Shown one piece after another: positions 46,037 through 55,133 of a stretch of DNA of 64,000 bases; positions within the stretch are counted from its first letter, which is position 1; each line of letters starts with the position of its first letter. The translations under genes and the position numbers were made by a program. The stretch is taken from the NCBI RefSeq assembly GCF_024710845.1, contig NZ_JANJTZ010000037.1, forward strand, positions 124,001 to 188,000. Direction: 5' to 3'. The notes below the pieces were generated by a model that did no database searches, was not told the origin of the DNA, and saw only the letters and a list, made by a program, of their open reading frames with translations. The DNA is from Mesorhizobium sp. (GTDB lineage Bacteria; Pseudomonadota; Alphaproteobacteria; Rhizobiales; Rhizobiaceae).

Positions 46037-46936
46037 TCACAATTTCGGCGGCTCCACCCCCGCCTTGCGGCAGGCGGCGACGAGCGTGTTGGCCATCAGC
46101 ATGGCGATGGTCATGGGACCTACGCCGCCAGGGACGGAAGTGATCGCGCCCGCGCGCTCCGAGGCGCTCATGAACTCGACATCGCCGACGAGACGCGTAT
46201 TGCGACCGGATTCGCGTGGCGCCGGAATGCGGTTGATGCCGACGTCGATGACGGTTGCGCCTTGCTTCACCCAATCGCCCTTGACCATCTCGGGCCGGCC
46301 GACCGCCGCGACGAGGATGTCGGCGGTGCGGCAGAGACCGGCGAGGTCCTTCGTCTTCGAATGGGCGATGGTGACGGTTGCGTTGGCGGCGAGCAGCAGA
46401 TTGGCCATCGGCTTGCCGACGATGTTGGAACGGCCGACGACGACCGCGTTGAGGCCCGACAGGTCGCGGCCGCGCACGCGTTCGATCAGCAGCATCGACC
46501 CGGCCGGAGTGCAAGGCACGAAGGCGGTGTCGAGCACGCCGGCGCCGAGCTTGCCGACATTGATGAAGTGGAAGCCGTCGACGTCCTTGTCCGGCGAAAT
46601 CGCCTGGATCACTTTGCCCGAGTCGATATGGGCCGGCAGCGGCAGCTGGACGAGAATGCCGTGGATCGCGGCGTCTGTATTGAGATCGTCGATCAGCGCG
46701 AGGAGATCCGTCTCCGGCGTATCCGCCGCCAGCGTGTGCTGCACCGAATGGAAGCCGCATTCGCGCGCCTTCTTCGACTTGGAAGCGACATAGACCTGGC
46801 TGGCGGGATCCTCGCCAACGATGACGACGGCGAGTCCGGGCTTGACGCCGGTCTTCGCGACCAATTCGGCAGTGGCCTTCGCCACCGTCGCGGCGACGTC
46901 CTCGCCTGCCTTCTTGCCGTCGATGATCTCCGCCAT
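46037..46936 (-). CDS. folD: Methylenetetrahydrofolate dehydrogenase / methenyltetrahydrofolate cyclohydrolase
   Basis: A 299-residue bifunctional enzyme (EC 1.5.1.5 and 3.5.4.9) of one-carbon metabolism. Signatures: [17 protein letters not shown] with the active-site lysine, [28 protein letters not shown], the NADP fold [18 protein letters not shown], and [11 protein letters not shown] followed by [21 protein letters not shown] lies 8 bases before ATG 46936. The usual length and complete motifs leave little doubt. Confidence 0.96.
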   Translation of the reverse strand: MAEIIDGKKAGEDVAATVAKATAELVAKTGVKPGLAVVIVGEDPASQVYVASKSKKARECGFHSVQHTLAADTPETDLLALIDDLNTDAAIHGILVQLPLPAHIDSGKVIQAISPDKDVDGFHFINVGKLGAGVLDTAFVPCTPAGSMLLIERVRGRDLSGLNAVVVGRSNIVGKPMANLLLAANATVTIAHSKTKDLAGLCRTADILVAAVGRPEMVKGDWVKQGATVIDVGINRIPAPRESGRNTRLVGDVEFMSASERAGAITSVPGGVGPMTIAMLMANTLVAACRKAGVEPPKL

Positions 46937-47028
46937 GGCGCACCCTCCCGTTCGGATGGCGCGGTCATGGCATGAAACGGCGGCGACGCCTACCGGACAA
47001 TGCGGCACACCATGCCGCAATTCCGGCT

Positions 47029-49524
47029 TCAGGCTCGGCCGCGCACCCGGTTGACGGCAAGATCACGCACCGCGTCGCGGAATTCGCGCAGGCTCTCGCG
47101 AATCTCGTCTATCGCGCTCGTCTCGGCCCGCGCCTGCTGGTGCTGGAACGATTGAGGCTGGGGCGGGGGAGCCATCTCCTGCGGGGGAGACCAGCCCGTC
47201 GGCGGCGCATATTGCGGCTGGGCCGGCCAGGCTTGCGGCGCCTGCATGTTCAACGGCATGTGCGGCAGGGGATAGACCGGCTGGGCATAGCCCGGCTGCT
47301 GCGGCCAGGACGCCCATTGCGGCGCGGGTGCCTGCGGCGGGTAGGCGGGCTGCGGCGGGCGGGCAGCAAGCCAGGCCTGGTAGGCCGCCTGCTGCTGCGC
47401 GGCATAGACGGCCTGCTGGTCGTACCACGCCTGCGGCGGCACTGGCTGCGGCATGGGCGCAGGCTGCGCCGGATAGGCTCCCTGCATGGGCGGATAGGGA
47501 TAGGGCTGCGTGGGATGCATCGGGGAATCCTTCTTGCCTTCGTCTGACGGCTGGGAGGGCCTGGGGTTGGCGTCGCCGCCGACGGTTGCGGCTTTCGGTT
47601 CGTCGGCTTTGACCGGCGCGGCGGGCCGGGCAGCGCGCGACGGTTTGCCCGAAGGAGCGGGTTCGGAGGTCCAATCGCTCGCCGCCGAGCGCATGATGCG
47701 ATCGATCTCGTCTTCCGCGTCGGGGCGGGGACGGGCCGGGGCGCGCCGCGGCGCGGGGACGACCGGGCTGCCGCCACCGCCGGAACGCAGGCTGTCGACG
47801 ACGCCGCGAACACCGCCGATGCCGACACCGGCCATGAAGCCGAGCACGGTTGCCGCGATCACCATCATTGACCGCGACGGGCCGAGCGGCTCGAGCGCCG
47901 GCTGCGCCACCGAAATGACGCTCATGTTGGCCGTATTGATGCCGCGCTGTTCGTTGGTTTCGCGGGCACGCAGCAGGAAGGATTCGTAGACGGCGCGCTT
48001 GGCCGCCGCTTCGCGCTCCAGTTCGCGCACGGTCACGAGGTCTTCGCTCACCTGGGCCTGGCGAGACTTGAGCTGGGCAAGCCGGCTGGCGAGATCCTGC
48101 TCGAGCTGGACCGCCCGCTTCAGATCGACCTGGATCGAGGAGCTGATGCGGCGCAACTCGGAGGCAAGCGACTCGCGGGCGCCGGCAAGCTGCGCTTCGG
48201 CGGCGAGCCGCTCGGGGTGGCGCGGTCCGAGCTTGACCGAGAGACGTTCGACCTCCTGCTTGGAGGTGGCGTACTGGGTGCGCAGCTCGGCCATGACGGG
48301 AGAGCTGATCTGCTCCGGCAGGCTGCCGCCGACGACCGCGTCGGGATTGAGGTCGCGGATCGAAGCCGCGCGCGCGTTGAGCTCGATCGTGCGGGCGCGG
48401 GCGATCGTCAATTGGTCGTTGAGCTTGACCATCTCGTCGTCGGAGATGAGGCGGCCCTGGGCGTCGAACAGGTCCTGCTCGACCCTGTAGGCCTCGACCT
48501 TGCGCTCGGCTTCCTCGACGCCCTTCTGCAGTTCGGCAAGGCGCGACGTCAGTTCGTCCGAGGCGCGGCCCGCCGTGTCCGATTGGATGTCACCGTAGGA
48601 CTGGAGGAAGGTCTCGGTCAGCGTATTGGCGATCAGAGCCGACTTCTCGGCGCTCTGCGTGACGGCGGAGATCGAGACGACGAAGGTCTTGCCGCCGCGC
48701 TCGACGTCGAGGCTCTTGGCAAGGCCCTGGATCGCCAATGCGCGGCGCAGGTCGCCCTCGTTCTTCTCGCTGCGAGAGAAGATGGATCTGAATTCGGAAA
48801 TGAACGCTCCGAGGCCGAAGCTCTCTTCCTCGCCGTTGAATTCCGGGTCGGCGGCGAGGTTCAGCTTGTCGACGACCTTGGCCAGAACGTTGCCGGAGGT
48901 GAGCACCCTCACCTGGTTCTCGACGATCGCCAGCGTGGCGTCGTTCGGCAGGCCGCCCTCGGTCACGTTGCGGTCGGAGATCTTGAGATCGCGCGGATCG
49001 ACGAGAAGCTCGGCGACCGATTCGTATTTCTTCGGCGTGGACAAGGCGATGACGACACCGAGTGCGGCGCCCGCAACGGTGGCGGCGAGAATGATCCAGC
49101 GCGAGCGGACGATGCCGCTCCAGATCTTCAGCGGATCGATCAGCGGGCGCCACACGTCGCTTTGCGCAGTAGCTGCGGCGGGCAGCGGTGCCGATGCCTC
49201 TTCCGTCTGCCTGGCTGGCCGAGGTGAAGCCTCCGCGGCGGGCGATGTGGCGGGTCGGGATTCAGGCGCGCCGCGCGGTCCGATGTCTTGCGGCGCGGGT
49301 TCGGTTTTGGGCTGAGCGGCCAGCGCATCGAGCAGGGGATTTGACTTGGCCTCTCGGCGCGACCGCGCGAGCCGGTGACGCTCCGCGGGCGACAGGCCTT
49401 CGGGCACGTAGGAGGTGAGAGAGGCCGGCGGCGGGTTGGCTGCGGACGTCTTCGCCCGCTGCTGCCCGAACGAGAGCAGAGAACGCGGGGGCTTCCCCTG
49501 ATCACGTTTGTCCGGGTTGAACAT
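47029..49524 (-). CDS. GumC/Wzz-family polysaccharide co-polymerase with Pro/Gln/Tyr/Trp-rich tail
   Basis: An 831-residue inner-membrane chain-length regulator. Residues 1-120 are cytoplasmic and Pro/Ala-rich. Membrane segment 1 is at about 143-163 ([19 protein letters not shown]). The Wzz periplasmic domain ([25 protein letters not shown]) and a long coiled coil (about 330-530) follow, then membrane segment 2 at about 553-573. Instead of the tyrosine-autokinase domain of ExoP or Wzc, the C-terminus is a disordered Pro/Gln/Ala/Tyr/Trp-rich region (about 668-795) that ends in an amphipathic helix, [19 protein letters not shown]. It opens the exopolysaccharide block and is divergent from the flippase gene. 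No kinase motif is present. Confidence 0.87.
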   Translation of the reverse strand: MFNPDKRDQGKPPRSLLSFGQQRAKTSAANPPPASLTSYVPEGLSPAERHRLARSRREAKSNPLLDALAAQPKTEPAPQDIGPRGAPESRPATSPAAEASPRPARQTEEASAPLPAAATAQSDVWRPLIDPLKIWSGIVRSRWIILAATVAGAALGVVIALSTPKKYESVAELLVDPRDLKISDRNVTEGGLPNDATLAIVENQVRVLTSGNVLAKVVDKLNLAADPEFNGEEESFGLGAFISEFRSIFSRSEKNEGDLRRALAIQGLAKSLDVERGGKTFVVSISAVTQSAEKSALIANTLTETFLQSYGDIQSDTAGRASDELTSRLAELQKGVEEAERKVEAYRVEQDLFDAQGRLISDDEMVKLNDQLTIARARTIELNARAASIRDLNPDAVVGGSLPEQISSPVMAELRTQYATSKQEVERLSVKLGPRHPERLAAEAQLAGARESLASELRRISSSIQVDLKRAVQLEQDLASRLAQLKSRQAQVSEDLVTVRELEREAAAKRAVYESFLLRARETNEQRGINTANMSVISVAQPALEPLGPSRSMMVIAATVLGFMAGVGIGGVRGVVDSLRSGGGGSPVVPAPRRAPARPRPDAEDEIDRIMRSAASDWTSEPAPSGKPSRAARPAAPVKADEPKAATVGGDANPRPSQPSDEGKKDSPMHPTQPYPYPPMQGAYPAQPAPMPQPVPPQAWYDQQAVYAAQQQAAYQAWLAARPPQPAYPPQAPAPQWASWPQQPGYAQPVYPLPHMPLNMQAPQAWPAQPQYAPPTGWSPPQEMAPPPQPQSFQHQQARAETSAIDEIRESLREFRDAVRDLAVNRVRGRA

Positions 49525-49576
49525 TCGCCCGTGCTGCCTTTTCGGGTCGTATCGGTCGAGTGGAGGGATCCAATCG

Positions 49577-49591
49577 TTAAGGCACGCTAAA
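49577..49591. promoter_or_regulatory. CtrA-like box (7 of 8) in the divergent exopolysaccharide promoter region
   Basis: TTAA-N7-TAAA, one mismatch from the CtrA consensus, 53 bases before the GumC-like start. The 210-base gap also holds several further TTAA tetramers, for example a TTAA pair with an 8-base spacer near 49613. Confidence 0.35.
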
Positions 49592-49735
49592 GAGCCATGG
49601 AAAACAAAAGGTTAATTTCGGCATTAACAGGTGCGGCGAAGCACACATTTTTAACGAGCTGCGCGGGCCTCTCTCTACTCTCGCGTGCACCAATCCTGAA
49701 CGGCACGTTAAACTTTCCTTGGTAGCTGTTCGCGC

Positions 49736-51034
49736 GTGTCCAGTGTCACGCCGAGCGGCGAAAAAGTCGGTCAGAGCCCTTCCCTTCGCGCGACGCTTCG
49801 CGCGCGAATCGGGCTCGTCCGCGACTACGCCTCCGCGATCAGCGGCTCAGCCGGACGGCTGATCTTCTCGCTCATCTATTTCGTGGCGCTCGCCAACACG
49901 CTGTCGATCGCCGATTTCGGCCTGTTCGCGACCGCTTCCGCCACGGGCGTGATGCTGTCGCGCATCCTCGCCTTCGGCTACATCACGGCCCTCTACCGCA
50001 CAGCGACCGTCCGCCCTGCCCTGATCGGCGTGTTCACGGCCGGCTTCATTCTGATGGCGGTCGCTTCGCTGCCGGTTCTCGGTCTGGCGAGCCTCGGCGC
50101 GCATGCGATCTTCTTCGGCGCCGACATGGCGCTGCCGGTCTTCCTCACCGTGATCGCGGCCGAGGCGCTGCTGTGGCGCCCGGTCGAGGCGGTGGTGATC
50201 GTCAACAACGGCATGGCGCGCTTCGGCCGGGCCGCGGTGCTCGTCATTCTTGGCACCGTGCTGCGAGCGGCCGCGGCGGGCGTCTTCATGTTCCTGCCGG
50301 TGCGGGATCTGTCGACCTGGAGCCTGGCCTACCTCGCTGCGAACGCCGTCTCGCTGCTGATCGCGGCGGCCTTCTTCTATCCGTCGTGCCGGCTGAGATT
50401 GAGGACGAGAGTATATCTGCGCCGCCTGCCGGATTCGCTCTATGTCGCCGGAGCGGAAATCCTGTTCTACCTGCAGATGGAGATGGACAAGCTCTTGGTG
50501 CTGGCGCTGGGCGGGCCACATCTCGCCGGCATCTATGCGATCATCATGCGGCTGGTGGATCTGACCGCGATCCCGATCCGCACCTTCACGATGATGCTGG
50601 TGCAGCGCCTGATGCGCACGCCCGAGCTTCTGGCGCGGACGATCCGCCGGATCGGGCTGGAAGCCGCGGTCTTTTCAGTGTCGACGCTGGCGCTCGCCGC
50701 GCTTGCGGTGATCCTGCATTTCTTCCCGACGCTTCTGGGCAAGAACGTGTCGGAGGCCGCCCCCCTGCTCGGCCTCGCCCTCTTCGTGCCCGGACTGCGC
50801 AATCTGGTCGAATACCAGGCGGAGCTGCTGTTCGCGCGCGGCCAGACGCTCCTGCGGGCAATCAACCTTGCTCTCCTCGCGGGCCTGAAAGCCGTGCTCC
50901 TGGCGCTGGTGCTGGTGCAGTCTCTCGAAGTCAGCCAACTCGTACTGCTGTTGAATGCCGTCTTCGCCGCGCTTTATCTCGCCTCGGCGCTGCTGACCTA
51001 CAGCGCGATGCGGCTGCCGGCGAAAGCCGTTTGA
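49736..51034 (+). CDS. Polysaccharide flippase (Wzx-like, MOP superfamily)
   Basis: A 432-residue protein with about 12 membrane segments: AGRLIFSLIYFVALANTLSIADFGLFATASATGVMLSRILAFGYITALYRTA, and later AGAEILFYLQMEMDKLLVLALGGPHLAGIYAIIMRLVDLTAIPIRTFTMML. These are typical of Wzx/RfbX lipid-linked oligosaccharide flippases. It would move undecaprenyl-linked repeat units to the periplasm for the ligase/polymerase encoded at 55102. GTG 49736 is the start; it is divergent from the co-polymerase. Confidence 0.85.
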   Translation: MSSVTPSGEKVGQSPSLRATLRARIGLVRDYASAISGSAGRLIFSLIYFVALANTLSIADFGLFATASATGVMLSRILAFGYITALYRTATVRPALIGVFTAGFILMAVASLPVLGLASLGAHAIFFGADMALPVFLTVIAAEALLWRPVEAVVIVNNGMARFGRAAVLVILGTVLRAAAAGVFMFLPVRDLSTWSLAYLAANAVSLLIAAAFFYPSCRLRLRTRVYLRRLPDSLYVAGAEILFYLQMEMDKLLVLALGGPHLAGIYAIIMRLVDLTAIPIRTFTMMLVQRLMRTPELLARTIRRIGLEAAVFSVSTLALAALAVILHFFPTLLGKNVSEAAPLLGLALFVPGLRNLVEYQAELLFARGQTLLRAINLALLAGLKAVLLALVLVQSLEVSQLVLLLNAVFAALYLASALLTYSAMRLPAKAV

Positions 51035-51037
51035 AGC

Positions 51038-51913
51038 TCAAGCCTCGATCAGCCGGCGGATCCGGCCGATGTCCGTGCCGATGAAGGACTGCATGCCGAT
51101 CGCCACCTGATCCGGGCTCATCGCGGCGACGAATTCGCGGAACTGCTCGTCGGACAGTGCCGGCCCGGTCCAGTAGACGCGGCAGAGTTCGTTGGAGGCA
51201 TGGAAATGGCCCTGCCCTTCCATCACCTCGTCGGCGTAGCGGCCATAGAGCATGCACTCGGAGAAATGCCTGTTTGCGGCGACACCCGCCACCCAATGCT
51301 TGCCGGTCACCTGTTCGATGCGCTTGCACATGACGACGGCCGCGTCGCGCCGCCAGGCGATGACGGTGGCGATGTAGTCGTGCCGCGGAGGCGCGGAGAG
51401 ACCGAGGACCGAACCTGCATTGGTTGCCCAGCGCCGCTGCTCGTCGAGACCCTCGCGCGCAAGACCGTCGTCACGGCGGAAAAGCCGCAGGCGGCCTTCT
51501 TGCCAGAGGGCGCGGCAATCGAAGGGGCGCAGGAAGGCAACGTCGGAATCGCAATAGATCAGCGCATCCTGCGAGACGCGATGCGCGATCGCGATCCGGC
51601 GCAACTGCTGCACGTGCCAGCCGCGCAAAGGCATGGTGCGGGTCGAGAGCCAGACGCGCTTGCGGAAGCGGAAGAACGGATCGGGAAAGGACCGGAGCCA
51701 TGAGGGCAGCAGGTCCCGCTCGTCCACCACCGTTCGCATCGGTCCCTCGAGCTGCCTGAACAGAGCAACGTCTTCCGAGGCGACCAGGAGATAGTGATGC
51801 GAATGACCGGTGACATAGCGGTCGACCGTCTCGCACAGCAGCCGGCACCGCTCCAGGTCGGGCTTGTAGCTCGCCGTCACGAGCGCCGCCGTGCGACGGA
51901 TCACGTCATGCAT
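51038..51913 (-). CDS. DUF6492 family protein, probable glycosyltransferase-like
   Basis: A 291-residue soluble protein with a GT-A-like start (AALVTASYKPDLERCRLLCETVDRYVTGHSHHYLLVASEDVALFRQL) and a DxD-like element in DALIYCDSDVAFLRPF. It has the features I associate with DUF6492, a family frequent in exopolysaccharide clusters. Substrate and acceptor are unknown. It is convergent with the flippase gene (3 bases apart) and overlaps the downstream end of the WecG-like gene by 8 bases, so it belongs to the operon 53881 to 51038. Confidence 0.72.
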   Translation of the reverse strand: MHDVIRRTAALVTASYKPDLERCRLLCETVDRYVTGHSHHYLLVASEDVALFRQLEGPMRTVVDERDLLPSWLRSFPDPFFRFRKRVWLSTRTMPLRGWHVQQLRRIAIAHRVSQDALIYCDSDVAFLRPFDCRALWQEGRLRLFRRDDGLAREGLDEQRRWATNAGSVLGLSAPPRHDYIATVIAWRRDAAVVMCKRIEQVTGKHWVAGVAANRHFSECMLYGRYADEVMEGQGHFHASNELCRVYWTGPALSDEQFREFVAAMSPDQVAIGMQSFIGTDIGRIRRLIEA

Positions 51914-52706
51914 CCCGCATCCGCTCCTTGTCGGTGCGATAGCCTACCAGTTTTTGCGCGAGCACACGCACCAGGAACAGCGGGTTGCCGACGACGTATC
52001 GGCGCCAGAGCCGGCCCGGTTCGATCCACAGCCGGAACAGCCATTCGAGCCGCAGCCGGCGCACCCACAGCGGTGCGCGCGGCACGCGGCCGGAAAGAAA
52101 ATCGAGCAGCGCTCCGACCGCGATCGGCATGGTGCAGTGGAGCGGGGTGAGGTTGCGCGCTATCCACAGTTCCTGATGCGGCACGCCCATGGCGACGAGA
52201 AGGATGTCGGGCCGATAGTCGGCGATATCGGCGATGATGTCCGGCTCCTGCTCCTTGGTGAAGTAGCCGTCATGGATGACGCGATACTCGTGCTGGGGCG
52301 CCAGAGTCGTGAGCTGCTCGGCCGCGCCGCCCGCGTTCTCCAGTGTCGCCCCGAGGAGCCCCACCTTGAGCCGGGTGGGCACGTACGCGATCAGAGCCGG
52401 CACGAAGTCCGTGCCGTTGAGGTTTGCCGGAAATGGACGGCCGTGCAGCCATTTGGCGGCGATGTCGACGCCGACGCCATCCGGCAGAACGAGGAATCGA
52501 CTTAGGGCATGGGTGAATTCGTGGTCGACGCAGGCGACATTCGCATTGTGTGCGTTGAGAAATCCGACCGGCGTGAAGCGTCGGTCGCGCAGATAGCCGC
52601 CGAGGACCTCCAGCGCCTCATGCCAGCCGACTGCGGCCACAGGGACGGCGAGTATTTCCATCGACGGCAGGCGTGACGCGACTGGCTGGATGGACTGCGG
52701 GTTCAT
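51906..52706 (-). CDS. WecG/TagA/CpsF family glycosyltransferase
   Basis: A 266-residue GT26 enzyme. Signatures: FLNAHNANVAC, FLVLPDGVGVDIAAKWLHGRPFPANLNGTDFVPALI, VGLLGATLENAGGAAEQL and LLVAMGVPHQELWIARNLTPLHCTMPIAVGALLDFLSGRVPRAP, with a C-terminal WLFRLWIEPGRLWRRYVVGNPLFL that can bind the membrane. Such enzymes add a sugar to a polyprenyl-linked acceptor. It overlaps the upstream glycosyltransferase stop by 4 bases (ATGA). Confidence 0.93.
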   Translation of the reverse strand: MNPQSIQPVASRLPSMEILAVPVAAVGWHEALEVLGGYLRDRRFTPVGFLNAHNANVACVDHEFTHALSRFLVLPDGVGVDIAAKWLHGRPFPANLNGTDFVPALIAYVPTRLKVGLLGATLENAGGAAEQLTTLAPQHEYRVIHDGYFTKEQEPDIIADIADYRPDILLVAMGVPHQELWIARNLTPLHCTMPIAVGALLDFLSGRVPRAPLWVRRLRLEWLFRLWIEPGRLWRRYVVGNPLFLVRVLAQKLVGYRTDKERMRDA

Positions 52707-53881
52707 GCCGCCGCCTCGTGCTTGCCGGCTTGGCGCAGTTGCGCCAGCCCGCGCGCGATCTCGCGGTCGAGCGCGGCGCGCTGGGCCGCGTGAAACACCC
52801 GGCCGTCGGCGTCCGGCTTCGGGTTGCGCGCCGCCTCGACGAGCGCGCGGGCGAACTCCCTCGGATCGTCAGCGACGACACAATTGTCCGGCACGTTGGC
52901 GATACCGCGCAGCGACCGCGTCGTCGCAACCGAGGGCAGGCCGAGTTCGAACGTCTCGATCGTCTTCAACTGCACGCCGGTGCCGGCGCGGCTGGCAAGC
53001 GGTATGACGCGGGCCGAGCGGACGAAGTCGGTCGCGTCCGGCACGAAACCGACGAATTTTACACCCGGATGAGGGCTGGAGATATCGGACGGCGTCTTGC
53101 CGGCGATCCGGACGGTGAAGTCCGGCGGCAGGTTTGGGACCACTTCGTCGAGGAACCATTCCAGGCCGATACGGTTCGGCTGCCACGTCCAGGTGCCGAT
53201 CAGGGCCGCATCGCAGTCGATAGTGCGGGCGCCGGCCGGCTGCGGTGCATCCAGGCGGGTCACCAGCGGCAGCGCGGACGAGCGGTCGTCGCGATCGATC
53301 CCCAGCAGAGGACGGTCGTCATCCGCCAGCGTCCAGACGAAAGCGGCGCGGTCGCAAAGTCGGCGTTCGACGCCGCGCAGCAGGCCCGCTTCGCGCGTGT
53401 AGAGAACCCGCTGCATCAGCCCGCGCGCGGCGGCGGCATTTTCTTCCGCCGAGCGGTACTCGACATTGTGCGCGACGAAGATCGACGGCCGGTCGCGAAG
53501 AACGTCCTCGAACGCACCGGCGAACTGAGCGGCGTTGAGAATGTAGCCATCATACGGCTCGATCGACGACAGCGCGGCTCGCACCTGGTCGGGCGTCGCC
53601 GCCCTGAGTTTAACCGAGGAGAATGTCAGGCCCATCGACATCGCCTTCAAGAGCCAGCTCGCTTTCTGGAGCCCCGTGGCATTGTCGGTACGGACATCGA
53701 CCTCGCCCAGGACGACGGTGTGCTCCGGATCCGACGGGCTCGCGCCCGGCCAGATGAAGCCGAGCACCGTCACCTTCACGCCGGCGCGGCGCAACGCATC
53801 GACAATCGCGGCATTGGCGATCTCGTAGCCGGTCGTGGCGCTCCCGGACGGGACGATGGAGGTGGCGAAAACGAGGTGCAT
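52703..53881 (-). CDS. Group 1 (GT4-like) glycosyltransferase
   Basis: A 392-residue GT-B protein: MHLVFATSIVPSGSATTGYEIANAAIVDALRRAGVKVTVLGFI at the N-terminus, then LIGTWTWQPNRIGLEWFLDEVVPNLPPDFTVRIAGKTP, VKFVGFVPDATDFVRSARVIPLASRAGTGVQLKTIETFELGLPSVATTRSLRGI and DDPREFARALVEAA. The E-x7-type motif region with IETFELGLP and the Rossmann folds agree with GT4. ATG 53881 has AGGAAG upstream. It leads a three-gene operon with the WecG-like and DUF6492 genes. Confidence 0.87.
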   Translation of the reverse strand: MHLVFATSIVPSGSATTGYEIANAAIVDALRRAGVKVTVLGFIWPGASPSDPEHTVVLGEVDVRTDNATGLQKASWLLKAMSMGLTFSSVKLRAATPDQVRAALSSIEPYDGYILNAAQFAGAFEDVLRDRPSIFVAHNVEYRSAEENAAAARGLMQRVLYTREAGLLRGVERRLCDRAAFVWTLADDDRPLLGIDRDDRSSALPLVTRLDAPQPAGARTIDCDAALIGTWTWQPNRIGLEWFLDEVVPNLPPDFTVRIAGKTPSDISSPHPGVKFVGFVPDATDFVRSARVIPLASRAGTGVQLKTIETFELGLPSVATTRSLRGIANVPDNCVVADDPREFARALVEAARNPKPDADGRVFHAAQRAALDREIARGLAQLRQAGKHEAAA

Positions 53882-54004
53882 TTCAGCTTCCTGTTGCCCC
53901 GAGGCAATAGCAGCCCAGCCGGTAACAGGAGTTAAGCGCATGACCAAGAAGTTCGTTTCCAACAATTAAAAGCGCCTGCTTCCGGTTGCGAAACCGATAA
54001 GTGC

Positions 54005-54019
54005 TTAACGGCTCGTAAA
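54005..54019. promoter_or_regulatory. CtrA-like box (7 of 8)
   Basis: TTAA-CGGCTCG-TAAA, sharing the spacer core CGGCTC with the perfect site 69 bases downstream. It lies between the two divergent glycosyltransferase genes. Confidence 0.4.
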
Positions 54020-54073
54020 TCACCGGCGAACGGTTTTACGCGCCCGGCCGCGCAAAGGGCACAAAGGCAGCAT

Positions 54074-54088
54074 TTAACGGCTCCTTAA
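54074..54088 (+). promoter_or_regulatory. Perfect CtrA-type box before the GT2 gene
   Basis: TTAA-CGGCTCC-TTAA, the full CtrA consensus, ends 46 bases before the GT2 start. A near-copy lies at 54005-54019. Confidence 0.55.
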
Positions 54089-54134
54089 TGGCGCTCTGCG
54101 ATACCGGATCGCCTGCAACGGACGCCGCGCCGAC

Positions 54135-55133
54135 ATGAATCCCCGCCCCTCCGATCCGGCGATCTCGCTCGTCGCCCGCTCCCCCGGTCTCGACGCGCAG
54201 GCGGTGGACACGGTCGTCACCATGCCGACTTTCCGCCGTCCGAAGCAGGTCCTGGAAACACTCGCCTCGCTCGAGCGGCAACGCACGCAGCGGCGCTTTG
54301 CAGTGGTCGTGATGGAAAACGACGCCGAGGGCCGCGAAGGCGTCGCAGCCGCCGCGCCGTGGTTCGAATCAGGACGGGTCCCCGGCCTGCTGATCATCGC
54401 GCACGAGCGCGGCAACTGCAGCGCCTACAATGCCGGCTGGCTGACGGCGCTGATCCACTTTCCCGCTTTCCGGCACCTGCTTGTCATCGACGACGACGAG
54501 ATCGCCGATCCCGACTGGCTGGAACGGATGTGCGCAGCGAGCGAGACGCTGCCTGCCGACATCGTCGGCGGGCCGCAGCTTCCGGTGTTCGACAATCCCG
54601 CGCATCAGCACTGGGAGAGCCATCCGGTGTTTTCCCCGCCCTACACGTCGAGCGGCCGCGTGCCGGCCCTCTATTCCTCAGGCAATCTGCTGATCGGGCG
54701 GCACGTGCTGGAGAAGATGGGATCGCCCTTCCTCGATCTGCGTTTCAATTTCATGGGCGGCGGCGACAGCGACTTCCTCTCGCGCTCGGCCGCGGCCGGC
54801 TTCAGGTTCGGCTGGTGCGCCGAGGCGCAGGTCTTCGAGGCGGTGCCGGACCGGCGGGTCGAGGCGGACTGGATCCGAGCGCGGGCGCTGCGCAACGGCG
54901 TGATCTCGACGCTGGTCGAGAAGCGCAAACGTGCCGCGGAGCCGTACGGGCGGATCAGGGTATTGGCGAAGAGCCTGGCGCTGCTCGGCGCATCGCCGTT
55001 GCGCGCTGCCGCGCGTTACGCCAGGACCGGTTCGGCATCGGTCGCGCTCTACCCCGTCTATGTGGCGTTGGGCCGGGTCGGCGCCGAATTCGGCTATGCG
55101 AATGAACAGTACCGCACTCCCGAGAAGAATTGA
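54135..55133 (+). CDS. Family 2 glycosyltransferase
   Basis: A 332-residue GT-A enzyme: VVTMPTFRRPKQVLETLASLERQ, VVVMENDAEG, AYNAGWLTAL and the DxD motif in HLLVIDDDEIADPDWLERMCAA. SSGNLLIGRHVLEKMGSPFLDLRFNFMGGGDSDFLSRSAAAGFRFGWCAEAQVFEAVPDRR is the acceptor half with the usual GGxDxD-type segment. A C-terminal helix region may bind the membrane. No clear Shine-Dalgarno precedes ATG 54135. Its end overlaps the next gene by 32 bases. Confidence 0.88.
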   Translation: MNPRPSDPAISLVARSPGLDAQAVDTVVTMPTFRRPKQVLETLASLERQRTQRRFAVVVMENDAEGREGVAAAAPWFESGRVPGLLIIAHERGNCSAYNAGWLTALIHFPAFRHLLVIDDDEIADPDWLERMCAASETLPADIVGGPQLPVFDNPAHQHWESHPVFSPPYTSSGRVPALYSSGNLLIGRHVLEKMGSPFLDLRFNFMGGGDSDFLSRSAAAGFRFGWCAEAQVFEAVPDRRVEADWIRARALRNGVISTLVEKRKRAAEPYGRIRVLAKSLALLGASPLRAAARYARTGSASVALYPVYVALGRVGAEFGYANEQYRTPEKN

